DNA of 64,000 bases from Tersicoccus sp. Bi-70 (lineage in GTDB: Bacteria > Actinomycetota > Actinomycetes > Actinomycetales > Micrococcaceae): the NCBI RefSeq assembly GCF_001968825.1, contig NZ_MIEU01000016.1, positions 496,001 to 560,000 of the forward strand, given 5' to 3'. How positions within the stretch are numbered: position 1 is the first letter of the stretch; every line of letters begins with the position of its first letter. The position numbers and the translations under genes were made by a program. This document shows, piece after piece, positions 49,107 to 58,580 of the stretch. The notes under the pieces were generated by a model. That model saw only the letters and a list, made by a program, of their open reading frames with translations. It did no database searches and was not told where the DNA came from.

Positions 49107-49814
49107 TCAGGCCGCGCCGTCGGTCGGACGGCGGCCGCTGGAGCCGGACGGGAGGCCGAGGACGACGCGGCGTTCCAGCGCCGCCACTGCCTCGACCGGC
49201 AGCACGATGATGCCCTCGAGCTCCCGGCGCACTCGGGTGTACGCCACCTGGCGCTCGTTGGCGCTGGCGCCGGGGTCGACCGCCACGCGCAGCAGCTGCC
49301 GGGCCTGCGCCAGCCGGCGCTGCTCCCCCTCGGAGTAGTGGGCGTCCCGCAGACGCACGGCCTCCCGCTCCGCGAGGTCGAACGCCACCTCGTACCGGCG
49401 CACCGCCTCCCGGTACTCCGCGACCCCGTCGTCGGCCAGCAGGGCCTCGGGGCTGCCGGGCCGCAGCCCGTCCGCCGCGCGCTTGGCGCGGATGAAGTCG
49501 ACGGTCAGCGGTTCGCGCACGTCCGTCATCATCGGGAAGTCGATCAGCCGGGCGACGTCGAGTTCGTACGCGAGCCAGCGTCCGTTGACGGCGTCGTGGT
49601 CGGCGATCAGCTGCCGCGCGGACGCGACCCGGCGCTCCTGCTGAGCGCGCCGATCGGCGCGGACGTCGGTGGCGGGCGGCCGGGACGGCGCACCGCCGCC
49701 GTGCGACAGCTCCTGCGTCCGCCGACGGCCCCGCCGACGCGCCGCGAACCCGCCGCCGGCCATCGCCCAGATCGGGAAGATGAGCCACCAGGGGAAGTTC
49801 GCCCAATGATCCAT
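49107..49814 (-). CDS. Hypothetical protein with N-terminal membrane anchor
   Basis: 235 residues from ATG 49814, 238 if ATG 49823 is used. The first 22 residues (MDHWANFPWWLIFPIWAMAGG) form one membrane segment, followed by a basic stretch (AARRRGRRR) and about 190 residues of charged, predicted helical sequence rich in Arg, Ala and Glu (QLIADHDAVNGRWLAYELD, EYREAVRRYEVAFDLAERE). The positive side is cytoplasmic by the positive-inside rule. I do not recognise the family. It is convergent with IclR (19 bases) and 60 bases downstream of the response regulator gene. Confidence 0.65.
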   Translation of the reverse strand: MDHWANFPWWLIFPIWAMAGGGFAARRRGRRRTQELSHGGGAPSRPPATDVRADRRAQQERRVASARQLIADHDAVNGRWLAYELDVARLIDFPMMTDVREPLTVDFIRAKRAADGLRPGSPEALLADDGVAEYREAVRRYEVAFDLAEREAVRLRDAHYSEGEQRRLAQARQLLRVAVDPGASANERQVAYTRVRRELEGIIVLPVEAVAALERRVVLGLPSGSSGRRPTDGAA

Positions 49815-49874
49815 GCCGACCATCGTGCTACGCCACGGCACCGGCCACCAGTGGGCGGAGCTGGAAATACGCTC

Positions 49875-50504
49875 TCAGCCGCGCCGGAGGTATCCCGCCT
49901 CCCGCGCCGCGGCCACCGCGGCCGTCCGGGAGTTGACCCCGAGCTTCGGGTAGATGTGCGCGAGGTGCGACTTCACCGTCGTCTCGCTCACGTGCAGCGT
50001 CCGCGCGATCTCGGTGTTGCTCCGGCCGCCGGCGACGAGGTCGAGCACCTCCAGCTCACGGGCGCTCAGCGCGGTCGGGCGCTGCCGCATCCGGGTCAGC
50101 AGCCGGGAGGCGACCGCCGGGGCGAGGGCCGTCTGCCCGACGGCGGCCGCCCGCACCGCGGCCACGATCTCCGCCGGCGGCGCGTCCTTGAGCAGGTACC
50201 CGGCCGCCCCGGCCTCGATCGCCGAGACGATGTCGCTGTCCGTGTCGAAGTTGGTCAGCACGAGGACGGCCGGCGGATGAGGCAGCGCCCGGATCGCCCG
50301 TGTCGCGTCCGCTCCCTCGAAGCGGTGGTCGAACTGCAGGTCCATCAGCACGACATCGGGGCCGAGCTCCCGCGCCGCCTCGAGCGCTGCGGCGGTGGTA
50401 CCGACGGCTCCGGCCACCGTGATGTCCGGTTCCGAGTCGAACAGAGCGCTGAGACCCGCCCGGATCACCGGATGGTCGTCCGCGATCAGCACGCGCAGCG
50501 TCAT
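49875..50504 (-). CDS. NarL/LuxR-family response regulator
   Basis: 209 residues. Receiver domain with acidic pair Asp9-Asp10, phospho-acceptor Asp55 (VVLMDLQ), Lys near 105, and a LuxR-type helix-turn-helix at about 146-200 (LSARELEVLDLVAGGRSNTEIARTLHVSETTVKSHL). ATG 50504 overlaps the stop of the histidine kinase as ATGA, so the pair is cotranslated. The likely target is the divergent ABC exporter operon. Confidence 0.95.
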   Translation of the reverse strand: MTLRVLIADDHPVIRAGLSALFDSEPDITVAGAVGTTAAALEAARELGPDVVLMDLQFDHRFEGADATRAIRALPHPPAVLVLTNFDTDSDIVSAIEAGAAGYLLKDAPPAEIVAAVRAAAVGQTALAPAVASRLLTRMRQRPTALSARELEVLDLVAGGRSNTEIARTLHVSETTVKSHLAHIYPKLGVNSRTAAVAAAREAGYLRRG

Positions 50505-51853
50505 GACGGCAACTCCGCTCCAGGACCGCTGTCCCGGTTCACGCCGTCCTGGCTCACACCGTCGACATCGAACACCGCCACCACGCTGGTCCCCTGCCCG
50601 GGTCCGCTCTCGACGACGAACTCCCCGCCGAGGGCGCTCACCCGGTCCCGGACGCCGCGCAGGCCGAAGGACACCCGCTCCGCGTCGGCGGCGTCGTCCG
50701 CCCCGGGCCGGTCCGCGAGCACCGCATCCACGTCGAAGCCGACGCCGTCGTCGACGACGTCGAGCACGATCTGCCCCTCGAGCGCACTGAGCGTGAGGTC
50801 GAGCCGACGGGCCCGCGCGTGCTGGACGACGTTCGCGACGGCGTTCTGCGCCACCCGCAGCAGGCCGACCTCCACGGGCGTGGGCACGGCGGCCAGGTCG
50901 GCCAGGTCCGGCGGCAGCGTCAGGGTGACGGCGAGGTCGGTCTCGGCCCGGGTGCGGTCCGCCAACCGCGTCAACGCCGTCGCGACGCCACGACCGTGCA
51001 GGGCCGCGGGCTGCAGGGCGGCGATGAACTGCCGCGTCTCGGCGAGCGCGTCCTGCGCCGCCTCCCGCGCCTGCGCGACGCGCTGCGCCCGCGCCGGCTC
51101 CGGGGCCCGGTCCGCCGCGTGCAGCAGCAGGATGATGCTGGAGAGCGACTGCGAAACGGTGTCGTGGATCTCCCGGGCCAGCCGGGCCCGCTCCTGCGCC
51201 GCGCCGGCGTCACGCTCCGCGGCGGCCAGCGCGCTCCGCGTCACCGTCAGGTCCTCGATCAGCCGCTGCCGCTCGCGGATCTGCAGCAGGAGCGCCCGGT
51301 AGGCGGAGGCGATGACGACGGCCACCGCGGCCCCGATCACCGGCCCGAGCACCCCCGCGAAACCGGCGTCCGGGCGATGCCGGGCGAAGGCGAGCACGGC
51401 GACGACGGTCGCGACGATCACCGCGACCACCCCGCGCGCGACCGGCAACAGGTGCAGGAGGACGAAGAAGAGCGGGAAGGCCAGGTACACGGCGTCGTCG
51501 CTGACGAGGATCAGCAGCAGCCAGGCGAGGGACAGGACGGCGAGCCAGACGGCCGGCGCCCCGCGTCGCCGTCGACCCGGTCGCCGTCTCCCCGGTCGCC
51601 CTCGCCCCGGGGGACGGGCGCGGGCTATCGCGACCCCGGTGAACCACACCGCCAGGAACACGAGCACCAGGGCCAGCTCGAGGGCGACCGCCGGCAGGCC
51701 GTCGTCGCGGGCGTTCACGACGATCACGACGCACAGGCCCACGACGAGCACGTGCAGGGCCACTGCCAGCGTCACGGAGATGCGGGTCAGCGACGAACCC
51801 GCGCGGACATCGGCCGCGGTCGCGCCGCCGCCCGTTCCGTCGATCTCCCCCAT
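50501..51853 (-). CDS. Membrane histidine kinase of the HisKA_3 family
   Basis: 450 residues. Six hydrophobic segments in the N-terminal 190 residues, including an Arg/Pro-rich cytoplasmic loop at about 79-99. Phospho-acceptor His230 in LAREIHDTVSQSLSS, then HATPase_c with NVVQHARA (N box), DDGVGFD (G1) and FGLRGVRDRVSALGG (G2). It has no large extracellular domain, as in intramembrane-sensing kinases coupled to ABC exporters. Start ATG 51853; no clear ribosome-binding site, and the in-frame stretch upstream to 52018 is rich in Arg and looks non-coding. Confidence 0.93.
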   Translation of the reverse strand: MGEIDGTGGGATAADVRAGSSLTRISVTLAVALHVLVVGLCVVIVVNARDDGLPAVALELALVLVFLAVWFTGVAIARARPPGRGRPGRRRPGRRRRGAPAVWLAVLSLAWLLLILVSDDAVYLAFPLFFVLLHLLPVARGVVAVIVATVVAVLAFARHRPDAGFAGVLGPVIGAAVAVVIASAYRALLLQIRERQRLIEDLTVTRSALAAAERDAGAAQERARLAREIHDTVSQSLSSIILLLHAADRAPEPARAQRVAQAREAAQDALAETRQFIAALQPAALHGRGVATALTRLADRTRAETDLAVTLTLPPDLADLAAVPTPVEVGLLRVAQNAVANVVQHARARRLDLTLSALEGQIVLDVVDDGVGFDVDAVLADRPGADDAADAERVSFGLRGVRDRVSALGGEFVVESGPGQGTSVVAVFDVDGVSQDGVNRDSGPGAELPS

Positions 51854-51900
51854 GAAGAGACAAGGTACCGGGCACACCCGCCTGCGGGCATCGTCCGAAA

Positions 51901-51920
51901 GGTGGATCCGGATCTCCACC
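51901..51920. promoter_or_regulatory. Inverted repeat in the kinase/ABC intergenic region (candidate response-regulator site)
   Basis: GGTGGA at 51901-51906 and TCCACC at 51915-51920 form arms around an 8-base spacer, in the 206-base region between the divergent kinase and exporter genes. It is a plausible NarL-type binding site for the two-component system; only the symmetry is seen. Confidence 0.45.
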
Positions 51921-52059
51921 CGACGGCGCCGCAGGAACGCCCGTCCGCACGATGCCCGCACCCCCGGCCGCGCGGGACGCTGGAGGCACCGAAGAAACGC
52001 GGGGCCCGGCACGGGCACCGCACCACCCGTCCGGCACCGCCCGGACCGAAAGGATCCTC

Positions 52060-53136
52060 ATGTTCGTCGCGTGGCGCGACCTCAGAGCCGCCCGAGGACG
52101 CTTCCTGCTCATCGGCGCCGTGGTCACCCTCATCACCGTGCTCGTCACCTTCCTCAGCGGCCTGACCGGCGGCCTGGTGCAGCAGAACATCTCCGCGATC
52201 ACCGCGCTGACCGCGGACCGGGTCGTCTTCACGCCCGACGCGGACGGGAAGGCCAGTTACGCCGACTCGACCGTGACGGACGCCCAGGCCGATACCTGGA
52301 AGAACCGGCCCGGCGTCACCGCGGTCGAGCCGCTCGGGATCTCCCCGGCCCGGGCGGTCGCCGGTGCCCGGACCGAGGCGGTCGCCCTGTTCGGCGGGGC
52401 CGACGCCCGCCTCGCCCCCGGGCACGTCGTGCTCCCGGCGCAGACCGCGGACCGGCTCGACGTCACCGCCGGGGACACCGTGACCCTCGCCGGGCGCACC
52501 TTCACGGTGGCCGCGGTCGGGCCCGAGCGCTGGTACTCGCACCAGCCGGTCGTCTCCCTCGGCGCCGCCGACTGGCGCGCCCTGGCCGCGACCGGCACCG
52601 GGAACCGCCCCGGTGCGGGCGGCACGACGAACGCGGCCGGCACCGTCCTGCTCGTGCACGGCACGGGCATCGACACCGCTGCCGCCGACGCGGCCGCCGG
52701 CACCACCTCGACCACGGTGCTCGGCTCGCTGACCGCGCTGTCGACGTTCCGCTCCGAGGTGGGGTCGCTGCTGCTGATGGTGAGCCTGCTGTTCGGCATC
52801 TCGGCCCTGGTGGTCGGCGCGTTCTTCACGGTGTGGTCGATCCAGCGGCGCGCCGACGTCGCCGTCCTGACCGCGCTCGGCGCCAGCCCGCGGATGCTCG
52901 TCACCGACGCCCTCGGTCAGGCGCTGCTGGTGCTCCTGGTCAGCATCGGCCTGGGCCTCGGCATCACCGTGCTCGGCGGGATCGCCGCCGGCTCGGCCCT
53001 GCCGTTCCTGCTCAGCCCGGTCACCACCGTGCTGCCCGCCCTCGCGATGACGGTGCTCGGCCTCGCCGGCGCCGCCGTCGCCACCCGTTCCGTCACCCGA
53101 ACCGACCCGCTGATCGCCCTGGGGAGTGCCCGATGA
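52060..53136 (+). CDS. ABC transporter permease, FtsX/MacB-like
   Basis: 358 residues: one N-terminal membrane helix (about 16-40), a large extracytoplasmic domain (about 45-225), then three helices near the C-terminus (244-275, 292-325, 330-350) in the FtsX-like layout. Such permeases export or release lipids, peptides or antibiotics or work as mechanotransmitters. AAAGGA five bases before ATG 52060. Stop overlaps the ATPase start (ATGA). Head-to-head with a two-component system, as in drug- or envelope-stress detoxification modules. Confidence 0.88.
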   Translation: MFVAWRDLRAARGRFLLIGAVVTLITVLVTFLSGLTGGLVQQNISAITALTADRVVFTPDADGKASYADSTVTDAQADTWKNRPGVTAVEPLGISPARAVAGARTEAVALFGGADARLAPGHVVLPAQTADRLDVTAGDTVTLAGRTFTVAAVGPERWYSHQPVVSLGAADWRALAATGTGNRPGAGGTTNAAGTVLLVHGTGIDTAAADAAAGTTSTTVLGSLTALSTFRSEVGSLLLMVSLLFGISALVVGAFFTVWSIQRRADVAVLTALGASPRMLVTDALGQALLVLLVSIGLGLGITVLGGIAAGSALPFLLSPVTTVLPALAMTVLGLAGAAVATRSVTRTDPLIALGSAR

Positions 53137-53846
53137 TCGACCTGTCCCACCTGACCCTGACCTTCCCCGACGGAGACGGTGTCATCACCGCCGTCGACGA
53201 CGTGAGCCTGACCGTTCCGGCCGGCTCCGCCGCCGGGATCACCGGCCCGTCCGGTTCCGGCAAGTCGAGCCTGCTCGCACTCGCCTCGACGCTGATCACG
53301 CCCGACAGCGGGTCCGTGACCATCGACGGGATCGACGCCACCGCGCTGAGCCTGCCCGAGCGGGCACAGCTGCGCCGGTCCCGGATCGGGCTCGTCTTCC
53401 AGCAGGCCAACCTGCTGCCGTCCCTGACCGCGCTGGAACAGCTGCAGGTGATGAACGAGCTGACGACGTCCGGCTCCCGCCGGGCCGCCCGGTCGGCCGT
53501 GAAGAGCCGGGCGAAGGACCTGCTCGACGCCGTCGGCCTGGCCGAGCACGCCGGCAAGCGACCCGCGCAGCTCTCGGGCGGTCAGCGGCAGCGGGTCAAC
53601 GTGGCCCGGGCGCTGATGAACGACCCCGCGGTGCTCGTCGTGGACGAGCCCACCAGCGCGCTGGACCGCGAGCGCAGCGCCCAGATCGTCGACCTCATCC
53701 TCGAGCTGACGCAGCGGTTCTCCACGGCGACCCTGCTCGTCACCCACGAGACCCGCATCCTGCCCCGGATGGACAGCGCGTGGCGGATGGTCGACGGGCG
53801 GCTCAGCGCGATGACCCCGGCGCAGCTGGCCGACGTCGCGGCCTGA
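53133..53846 (+). CDS. ABC transporter ATP-binding protein (LolD/MacB type)
   Basis: 237 residues. Walker A GPSGSGKS at 38-45, Q-loop FQQANLLPSLT, ABC signature LSGGQRQRVNVARAL, Walker B VLVVDEPTSALD, H-loop VTHETRI. All catalytic motifs are intact. ATG 53133 overlaps the permease stop by four bases, so the pair is a coupled exporter. Confidence 0.95.
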   Translation: MIDLSHLTLTFPDGDGVITAVDDVSLTVPAGSAAGITGPSGSGKSSLLALASTLITPDSGSVTIDGIDATALSLPERAQLRRSRIGLVFQQANLLPSLTALEQLQVMNELTTSGSRRAARSAVKSRAKDLLDAVGLAEHAGKRPAQLSGGQRQRVNVARALMNDPAVLVVDEPTSALDRERSAQIVDLILELTQRFSTATLLVTHETRILPRMDSAWRMVDGRLSAMTPAQLADVAA

Positions 53847-53879
53847 GCCGGGCGCCCGAGCCTCACGCCCGCCGGACGC

Positions 53880-53954
53880 ACGCCAGCTCGTCAAGAGATG
53901 TCGCATCCGGCCCGTCCGGGGGCCCTTCCAGGACATCTACTGACGAGCTGGCGT
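53880..53954. repeat. Long interrupted inverted repeat between convergent genes (terminator or repeated intergenic element)
   Basis: Arms of 23 bases, 53880-53902 and 53932-53954, match at 21 positions (mismatches at the middle two bases) around a 29-base spacer. It lies 34 bases past the ATPase stop and ends 11 bases before the stop of the opposite-strand ThDP gene. The outer arm ACGCCAGCTCGTCA is unusually even in base composition. Could be a bidirectional terminator or a member of a dispersed repeat family. Confidence 0.7.
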
Positions 53955-53964
53955 CAGAGCGGGG

Positions 53965-55629
53965 TCAGTCGAGGTCCTCCACGAGGTGCGTCGGGGCGAA
54001 CATGCGCAGCAGCGTCTCGACCACCACGACGTTCGGGCCCTCGGCCTGCCAGGCCCGGCGCAGCGCGTCGCCCACCTGCTCCGGGGCGACCCGCTCGGCC
54101 GGCACCCCGAAGGAACCGGCGAGTGCGACGAAGTCCGGCCGGGCCAGCTCGGTCGCGGTGGCCTTGCCGAAGGTGTCCTGCATGTACTCGCGCAGGATGC
54201 CGTAGCCGCCGTCGTCGACGATCAGCCAGGTCACCGGCGCGCGGTGCTGGACGGCGGTGGCGAGCTCGGCGATCGAGTACATCGCGGACCCGTCACCCGA
54301 GACCGCGAGTACCCGCCGGCCGGTGCCGAGCGCCCCGCCGATGCCGGACGGGAAGCCGAAACCGAGCCCGCCGGCGCCCTGCGCGGAGTGGAACCCGCCG
54401 GTGCGCGCGTCCCAGCAGGACCACGCCCAGTAGGCGGCGATCGTCATGTCCCAGAAGGTCTGCGCGTCGTCCGGCACCGCGTCCCGGATACCGGCCATGA
54501 AGCCCTGCTCCCGGTCCAGGTCCTGCCCGTCGAGCCGCTCCCGGACGGCGGCGAGCGTCTGCCGCACCGTCTCCTCGGCCCGGCCGTCCGCCAGGCGGGC
54601 GGGCAGCTGCTCCGCCAACTGGGTCAGCGCCAGGCGCGCGTCGGCGCGCACGCCGAGGGCCGGCCGGTTGGACTCGAGCACCCGCGGCTCGGCGTCGATC
54701 TGGATCAGCCGCCCGCGCGGGGCGAGGCTGAAGTAGTTGCTCGTGACCTCGCCCAGGGAGGACCCGACGACGAGCAGGACGTCGGCGTCCTCGAGCACCT
54801 CGGTGACGAGCCGGTCCTCGACCCAGGACTGCAGGGACAGCGCGTGATCCCAGGGGAACGCCCCCTTGCCGCCCGGGGAGCAGACCACGGGAGCGCGCAG
54901 GGCCTCGGCCACGGTCAGCAGCTCGGCCTCCGCGCCGGCCCGGCGCACGCCGCCACCGGCGACGATCACCGGCCGCTCGGCGTCCCGGAGCCAGTGCACG
55001 GACTCGTCCACCAGCTCGGCGCGGGCCGGCTGCTCGAGCACCTCGGCCAGGGCGTCGTGCACGGGCGGGACGAACACCTCGTTCAAAAGCACGTCCTGTG
55101 GGATCTCGATCCACACCGGTCCGTGCGGCACGGTCAGCGCGTCGCTGAACGCGTCCTGGATGGCGGACGGGATGCCCGAGGCGTGGTGCACGGTGCGCTG
55201 GCTCTTGGTGACGTTCGCGGCCGAGGCCTTCTGGTCGTCGAGCTGGTGCAGCATGCCCTTGCGCCGCGCGCCGAGTCCCGCCAGCGGGATCTGGCTGGCG
55301 ACGACGATCATCGGGACGCCGGTCGCGTACGCCTCCTGCAGGCCGGCGAGCGCGGTCAGGGCGCCCGGGCCGGTGGAGAGGAAGAGGACGCCCACCTCGC
55401 CGGTGGCGCGGGCGTAGCCGTCCGCGGCGAAGGCGGCGTTGTTCTCCACCCGGGCGCTGACGAAGCTCAGGTCCGACCGGCTCAGCGCGTCGAACAGGCC
55501 GAGGGCGTGCTGACCGGGGATGCCGAACACGGTCCGGGCGCCGAGCGCGGACAGGGTCTCGACGACGAGGTCGCCACCGTTGCGGCGCGAGACCGGGGCG
55601 TCGGTGGTTCCGGGGGCCTCAGTTGCCAT
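53965..55629 (-). CDS. Thiamine diphosphate-dependent enzyme, acetolactate-synthase-like, paired with a ureohydrolase
   Basis: 554 residues, with the three ThDP-family domains. Catalytic Glu lies in [21 protein letters not shown] near residue 60; the middle domain has [15 protein letters not shown]; the C-terminal pyrophosphate site is [16 protein letters not shown] with [11 protein letters not shown] instead of the usual NN. Substrate unknown: relatives include acetolactate synthase and benzoylformate decarboxylase. ATG 55629 overlaps the ureohydrolase stop by 11 bases, so the two act on one pathway, probably a guanidino acid whose keto product this enzyme decarboxylates. It lacks the clues that would make it a housekeeping ilvB: no small subunit gene nearby. 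Confidence 0.82.
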   Translation of the reverse strand: MATEAPGTTDAPVSRRNGGDLVVETLSALGARTVFGIPGQHALGLFDALSRSDLSFVSARVENNAAFAADGYARATGEVGVLFLSTGPGALTALAGLQEAYATGVPMIVVASQIPLAGLGARRKGMLHQLDDQKASAANVTKSQRTVHHASGIPSAIQDAFSDALTVPHGPVWIEIPQDVLLNEVFVPPVHDALAEVLEQPARAELVDESVHWLRDAERPVIVAGGGVRRAGAEAELLTVAEALRAPVVCSPGGKGAFPWDHALSLQSWVEDRLVTEVLEDADVLLVVGSSLGEVTSNYFSLAPRGRLIQIDAEPRVLESNRPALGVRADARLALTQLAEQLPARLADGRAEETVRQTLAAVRERLDGQDLDREQGFMAGIRDAVPDDAQTFWDMTIAAYWAWSCWDARTGGFHSAQGAGGLGFGFPSGIGGALGTGRRVLAVSGDGSAMYSIAELATAVQHRAPVTWLIVDDGGYGILREYMQDTFGKATATELARPDFVALAGSFGVPAERVAPEQVGDALRRAWQAEGPNVVVVETLLRMFAPTHLVEDLD

Positions 55630-56647
55630 AGGTGGTGCCTGCCTCGCCGTAGGCCGGGCCACCCGGGGCCGCACCGGCGCCGAGAGCCATCACGCTGATC
55701 AGGTCGTAGACGACGTGCGCGGCGGCGACGCCGGTCAGTTCCGCGTGGTCGTAGGGCGGGCTGACCTCGACGACGTCGGCGCCGACCAGGTTCATCCCGC
55801 GCAGGCCGCGGAGGATCTCGAGCAGCTCGCGGCTGGTCATGCCACCGGCCTCGGGGGTGCCGGTTCCGGGGGCGTGCGCCGGGTCGAGGACGTCGATGTC
55901 CACCGAGACGTAGAGCGGCCGGTCGCCCACCCGCTCGCGCAGCAGGGCGACGACGGCGTCGACCCCGAGCCGGAATACGTCGGCGCTGGTGACGATGCCG
56001 AAGCCGAAGCGGGCGTCGTCGTCCAGGTCCGCCGTCCCGTAGAGCGGCCCGCGGGTGCCCACGTGGCAGACGGCGTCGGTGTCGATGATGCCCTCCTCGA
56101 ACGCCCGGCGGAACGGGGTGCCGTGGGTGTAGGCCGCGCCGAAGTAGGTGTCCCAGGTGTCCAGGTGCGCGTCGAAGTGCAGCAGCGCGACCGGGCCGTG
56201 GCGGCGGGCGTTGGCCCGCAGCAGCGGCAGCGCGATGGTGTGGTCCCCGCCGATGGTGACGACGCGCGCGCCGTCGGCCATCAACGCGGTGACGCCCTCG
56301 TCGACGGTCTGCAGGGCCGCCTCGATGTCGAACGGGTTGACGGCGAGATCCCCGGCGTCGGCGACCTGCGCGGTCGCGAACGGTGAGACGTTCAGGGCCG
56401 GGTTGAACGGCCGGAGCAGCCGCGAGGACTCGCGCACGTGGTTGGCGCCGAAGCGCGCGCCGGGCCGGTAGGAGACGCCCGTGTCGAAGGGGACGCCGGC
56501 GACGACGATGTCGGCGCTGCCGGTCCCGCCGGGCAGCTCGTCCAGGCGCGGCAGCCGCGCGAAGGTCGCAGGTCCGGCGTAGCGGGGCACGAGGGCCGCG
56601 TTCACCGGTCCGATCCTGCCATTGTCGATCACGCGTTCGGGGTTCAT
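55619..56647 (-). CDS. Ureohydrolase family protein (agmatinase / guanidinobutyrase-like)
   Basis: 342 residues. Manganese-binding motifs in order: [43 protein letters not shown], all intact. Such enzymes release urea from agmatine, guanidinobutyrate, guanidinopropionate or similar. AGGAGG lies eight bases before ATG 56647. Cotranscribed with the ThDP enzyme and divergent from a sodium:solute symporter, an arrangement suggesting uptake and breakdown of a guanidino compound. Exact substrate undetermined. Confidence 0.9.
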   Translation of the reverse strand: MNPERVIDNGRIGPVNAALVPRYAGPATFARLPRLDELPGGTGSADIVVAGVPFDTGVSYRPGARFGANHVRESSRLLRPFNPALNVSPFATAQVADAGDLAVNPFDIEAALQTVDEGVTALMADGARVVTIGGDHTIALPLLRANARRHGPVALLHFDAHLDTWDTYFGAAYTHGTPFRRAFEEGIIDTDAVCHVGTRGPLYGTADLDDDARFGFGIVTSADVFRLGVDAVVALLRERVGDRPLYVSVDIDVLDPAHAPGTGTPEAGGMTSRELLEILRGLRGMNLVGADVVEVSPPYDHAELTGVAAAHVVYDLISVMALGAGAAPGGPAYGEAGTTYGN

Positions 56648-56899
56648 GCTGGTGCCTCCTGGCCGGTCGTCCCGTCGTGCCGTGGCGGTTGTCCGGACTG
56701 GCGTCCGGACCGGCACCACTGGACGAGTAGTTGTGTCATGCGTAACAATCGTTGCACCTAGAGCGAATTTTCGCGAGCGATACGTCCGGGAAACACCCGA
56801 GTGTCATCGTGGGGACAGCACGAGCAGGGCAGCGCCCGGTGCGTTTCATCCGTCCGATCCTCCCGGGCCGTGCAGGCCCGCCCGTCATCCGGAGCCCTC
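56648..56899. promoter_or_regulatory. Divergent regulatory region between the ureohydrolase and symporter genes
   Basis: 252 bases with two sites of partial symmetry: TGCGTAACAATCGTTGCA at 56739-56756 and GCGAA-TT-TTCGC at 56763-56774 (perfect arms). The centre is AT-richer than the flanks and must hold promoters for both units. The XRE-cupin regulator downstream of the symporter is the likely binder. No gene in it. Confidence 0.4.
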
Positions 56900-58477
56900 A
56901 TGAACATCGCCATCGTCATCCTCTACCTGGTCGCCATGCTGGCGTTCGGGTTCTGGGGACGCACCCGCACCCGCACCAGTTCGGACTTCCTCGTCGCCGG
57001 CCGGCGCCTCGGACCCCTGCTCTACACCGGCACCATGGCCGCCGTCGTCCTCGGCGGCGCGTCGACCGTGGGCGGCGTGGGCCTGGGCTACAAGTACGGC
57101 ATCTCCGGCATGTGGCTCGTCGTCGCCATCGGCACCGGCGTGATCCTGCTCAGCCTCCTGTTCGCCCCCGCGATCCAGCGCCTGCGCGTCTACACCGTCT
57201 CGCAGATGCTCGAACTGCGCTACGGCTCCCGGGTCGCCACCCAGACCTCCTCCGTCGTCATGCTCGCCTACACCGTGATGCTCTGCGCGACCTCCACCAG
57301 CGCCTACGCGACCATCTTCGTCGTCCTGTTCGGCTGGGACCGGTGGCTGGCCATCGCCGTCGGCGGCATCGTCGTGCTGATCTACTCGACGATCGGCGGC
57401 ATGTGGTCCATCACCCTGGCCGACCAGGTGCAGTTCGTCATCAAGACCATCGGCGTCTTCTTCCTCATGCTGCCGTTCGCCCTCAACGCCGCGGGCGGAT
57501 TCAGCGGTATGTCCGCCCGTCTCGAGTCCTCCTTCTTCGCCTGGGACGGCGCCGGCGTGCAGTGGATCATCACCCAGTTCGTCGTCTACACGTTCGGCCT
57601 GCTGATCGGCCAGGACATCTGGCAGCGCGTGTTCACGGCGCGCACCCCCACCGTCGCCCGCTGGGGCGGCACCACCGCCGGCATCTACTGCGTGCTCTAC
57701 GGCATCGCCGGCGCGCTGATCGGCATGGCCGCGAAGGTCGCGCTCGGGGAGATCAAGGTCCGCGACGACGTCTACGCGGAGGTCGCGCAGAACATCCTGC
57801 CGATCGGCATCGGCGGCATCGTCCTCGCCGCGGCCGTCGCGGCGATGATGTCCACCGCCTCGGGCGCGCTGATCGCCGCCGCGACGGTGGCCCGCACCGA
57901 TGTGGTGCCGTTCGTGGCCAGCTGGTTCGGCAAGCGCGTCGAGGTCGACGCGACGGCCGACCCGGAGCACGACGTGCGCGGCAACCGGGCCTGGGTGCTC
58001 ATCCTCGGCGTCGTCGCCATCGTGCTGGCCATCGTCGTGACGGAGGTGGTCGCGGCCCTGACCATCGCCTACGACATCCTCGTCGGCGGCCTGCTCGTCG
58101 CGATCCTCGGCGGCCTCGTGTTCCGCCGCGGCACCGGGACCGGCGCGGCCGTGTCCATGGTCGTCGGCACCGTGGTCACGCTCGGCACCATGACGATCCT
58201 CGAGATCAACGCCGCCGTGCCGCTGGACGGGGTCTACGCCAACGAGCCGATCTACTACGGCCTGATCGCCTCGGCCGTCAGCTACGTCGTCGTCTCCCTG
58301 CTCACGCCCCGCACCCCGGACGCCATCCTCACGAACTGGGACGAGCGTCGGGCCGGTCGCGGGTTCTTCGACGCCGCGGCGGACCCGCGCACCGCGACGC
58401 TGCGCACGACGACGCCGGCCGACGCCTCAGGCGCATCCGGTGCCACGGCGGCCGACGTCGATCGGCCCACGCGCTGA
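56900..58477 (+). CDS. Sodium:solute symporter family protein
   Basis: 525 residues with 13 predicted helices in SSS-family layout: the first at about 2-19, then TRTSSDFLVAGRRLGPLLY before helix 2, SYVVVSLLTP in the last. The C-terminal 55 residues are cytoplasmic, rich in Ala/Thr/Asp. Candidate carrier of a guanidino acid or polyamine for the divergent ureohydrolase/ThDP pair. ATG 56900 has GGAG five bases upstream; the longer in-frame ORF to 56801 is not needed. Confidence 0.9.
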   Translation: MNIAIVILYLVAMLAFGFWGRTRTRTSSDFLVAGRRLGPLLYTGTMAAVVLGGASTVGGVGLGYKYGISGMWLVVAIGTGVILLSLLFAPAIQRLRVYTVSQMLELRYGSRVATQTSSVVMLAYTVMLCATSTSAYATIFVVLFGWDRWLAIAVGGIVVLIYSTIGGMWSITLADQVQFVIKTIGVFFLMLPFALNAAGGFSGMSARLESSFFAWDGAGVQWIITQFVVYTFGLLIGQDIWQRVFTARTPTVARWGGTTAGIYCVLYGIAGALIGMAAKVALGEIKVRDDVYAEVAQNILPIGIGGIVLAAAVAAMMSTASGALIAAATVARTDVVPFVASWFGKRVEVDATADPEHDVRGNRAWVLILGVVAIVLAIVVTEVVAALTIAYDILVGGLLVAILGGLVFRRGTGTGAAVSMVVGTVVTLGTMTILEINAAVPLDGVYANEPIYYGLIASAVSYVVVSLLTPRTPDAILTNWDERRAGRGFFDAAADPRTATLRTTTPADASGASGATAADVDRPTR

Positions 58478-58507
58478 CCGACGCACTGACCCACCGACAG
58501 CTACGCC

Positions 58508-58552
58508 GACCCCGTCGGACCCGGCCCCTCCCGGCCCGGGTCCGGCGGGGTC
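58508..58552. terminator. Bidirectional terminator between the symporter and XRE genes
   Basis: GACCCCG (58508-58514) with CGGGGTC (58546-58552) and GGACCCGG (58517-58524) with CCGGGTCC (58536-58543) form an almost unbroken 17-bp stem with an 11-base loop, between two convergent stops. Confidence 0.8.
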
Positions 58553-58580
58553 CGTCGTCTCCGGCGGCGCGGGCCGGCCG

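Noticed and set aside
53965-56647. Clavulanic-acid-like biosynthesis cluster
   Set aside because: The ThDP enzyme plus ureohydrolase pair is reminiscent, but there is no beta-lactam synthetase or clavaminate synthase and the symporter/regulator context suits catabolism.
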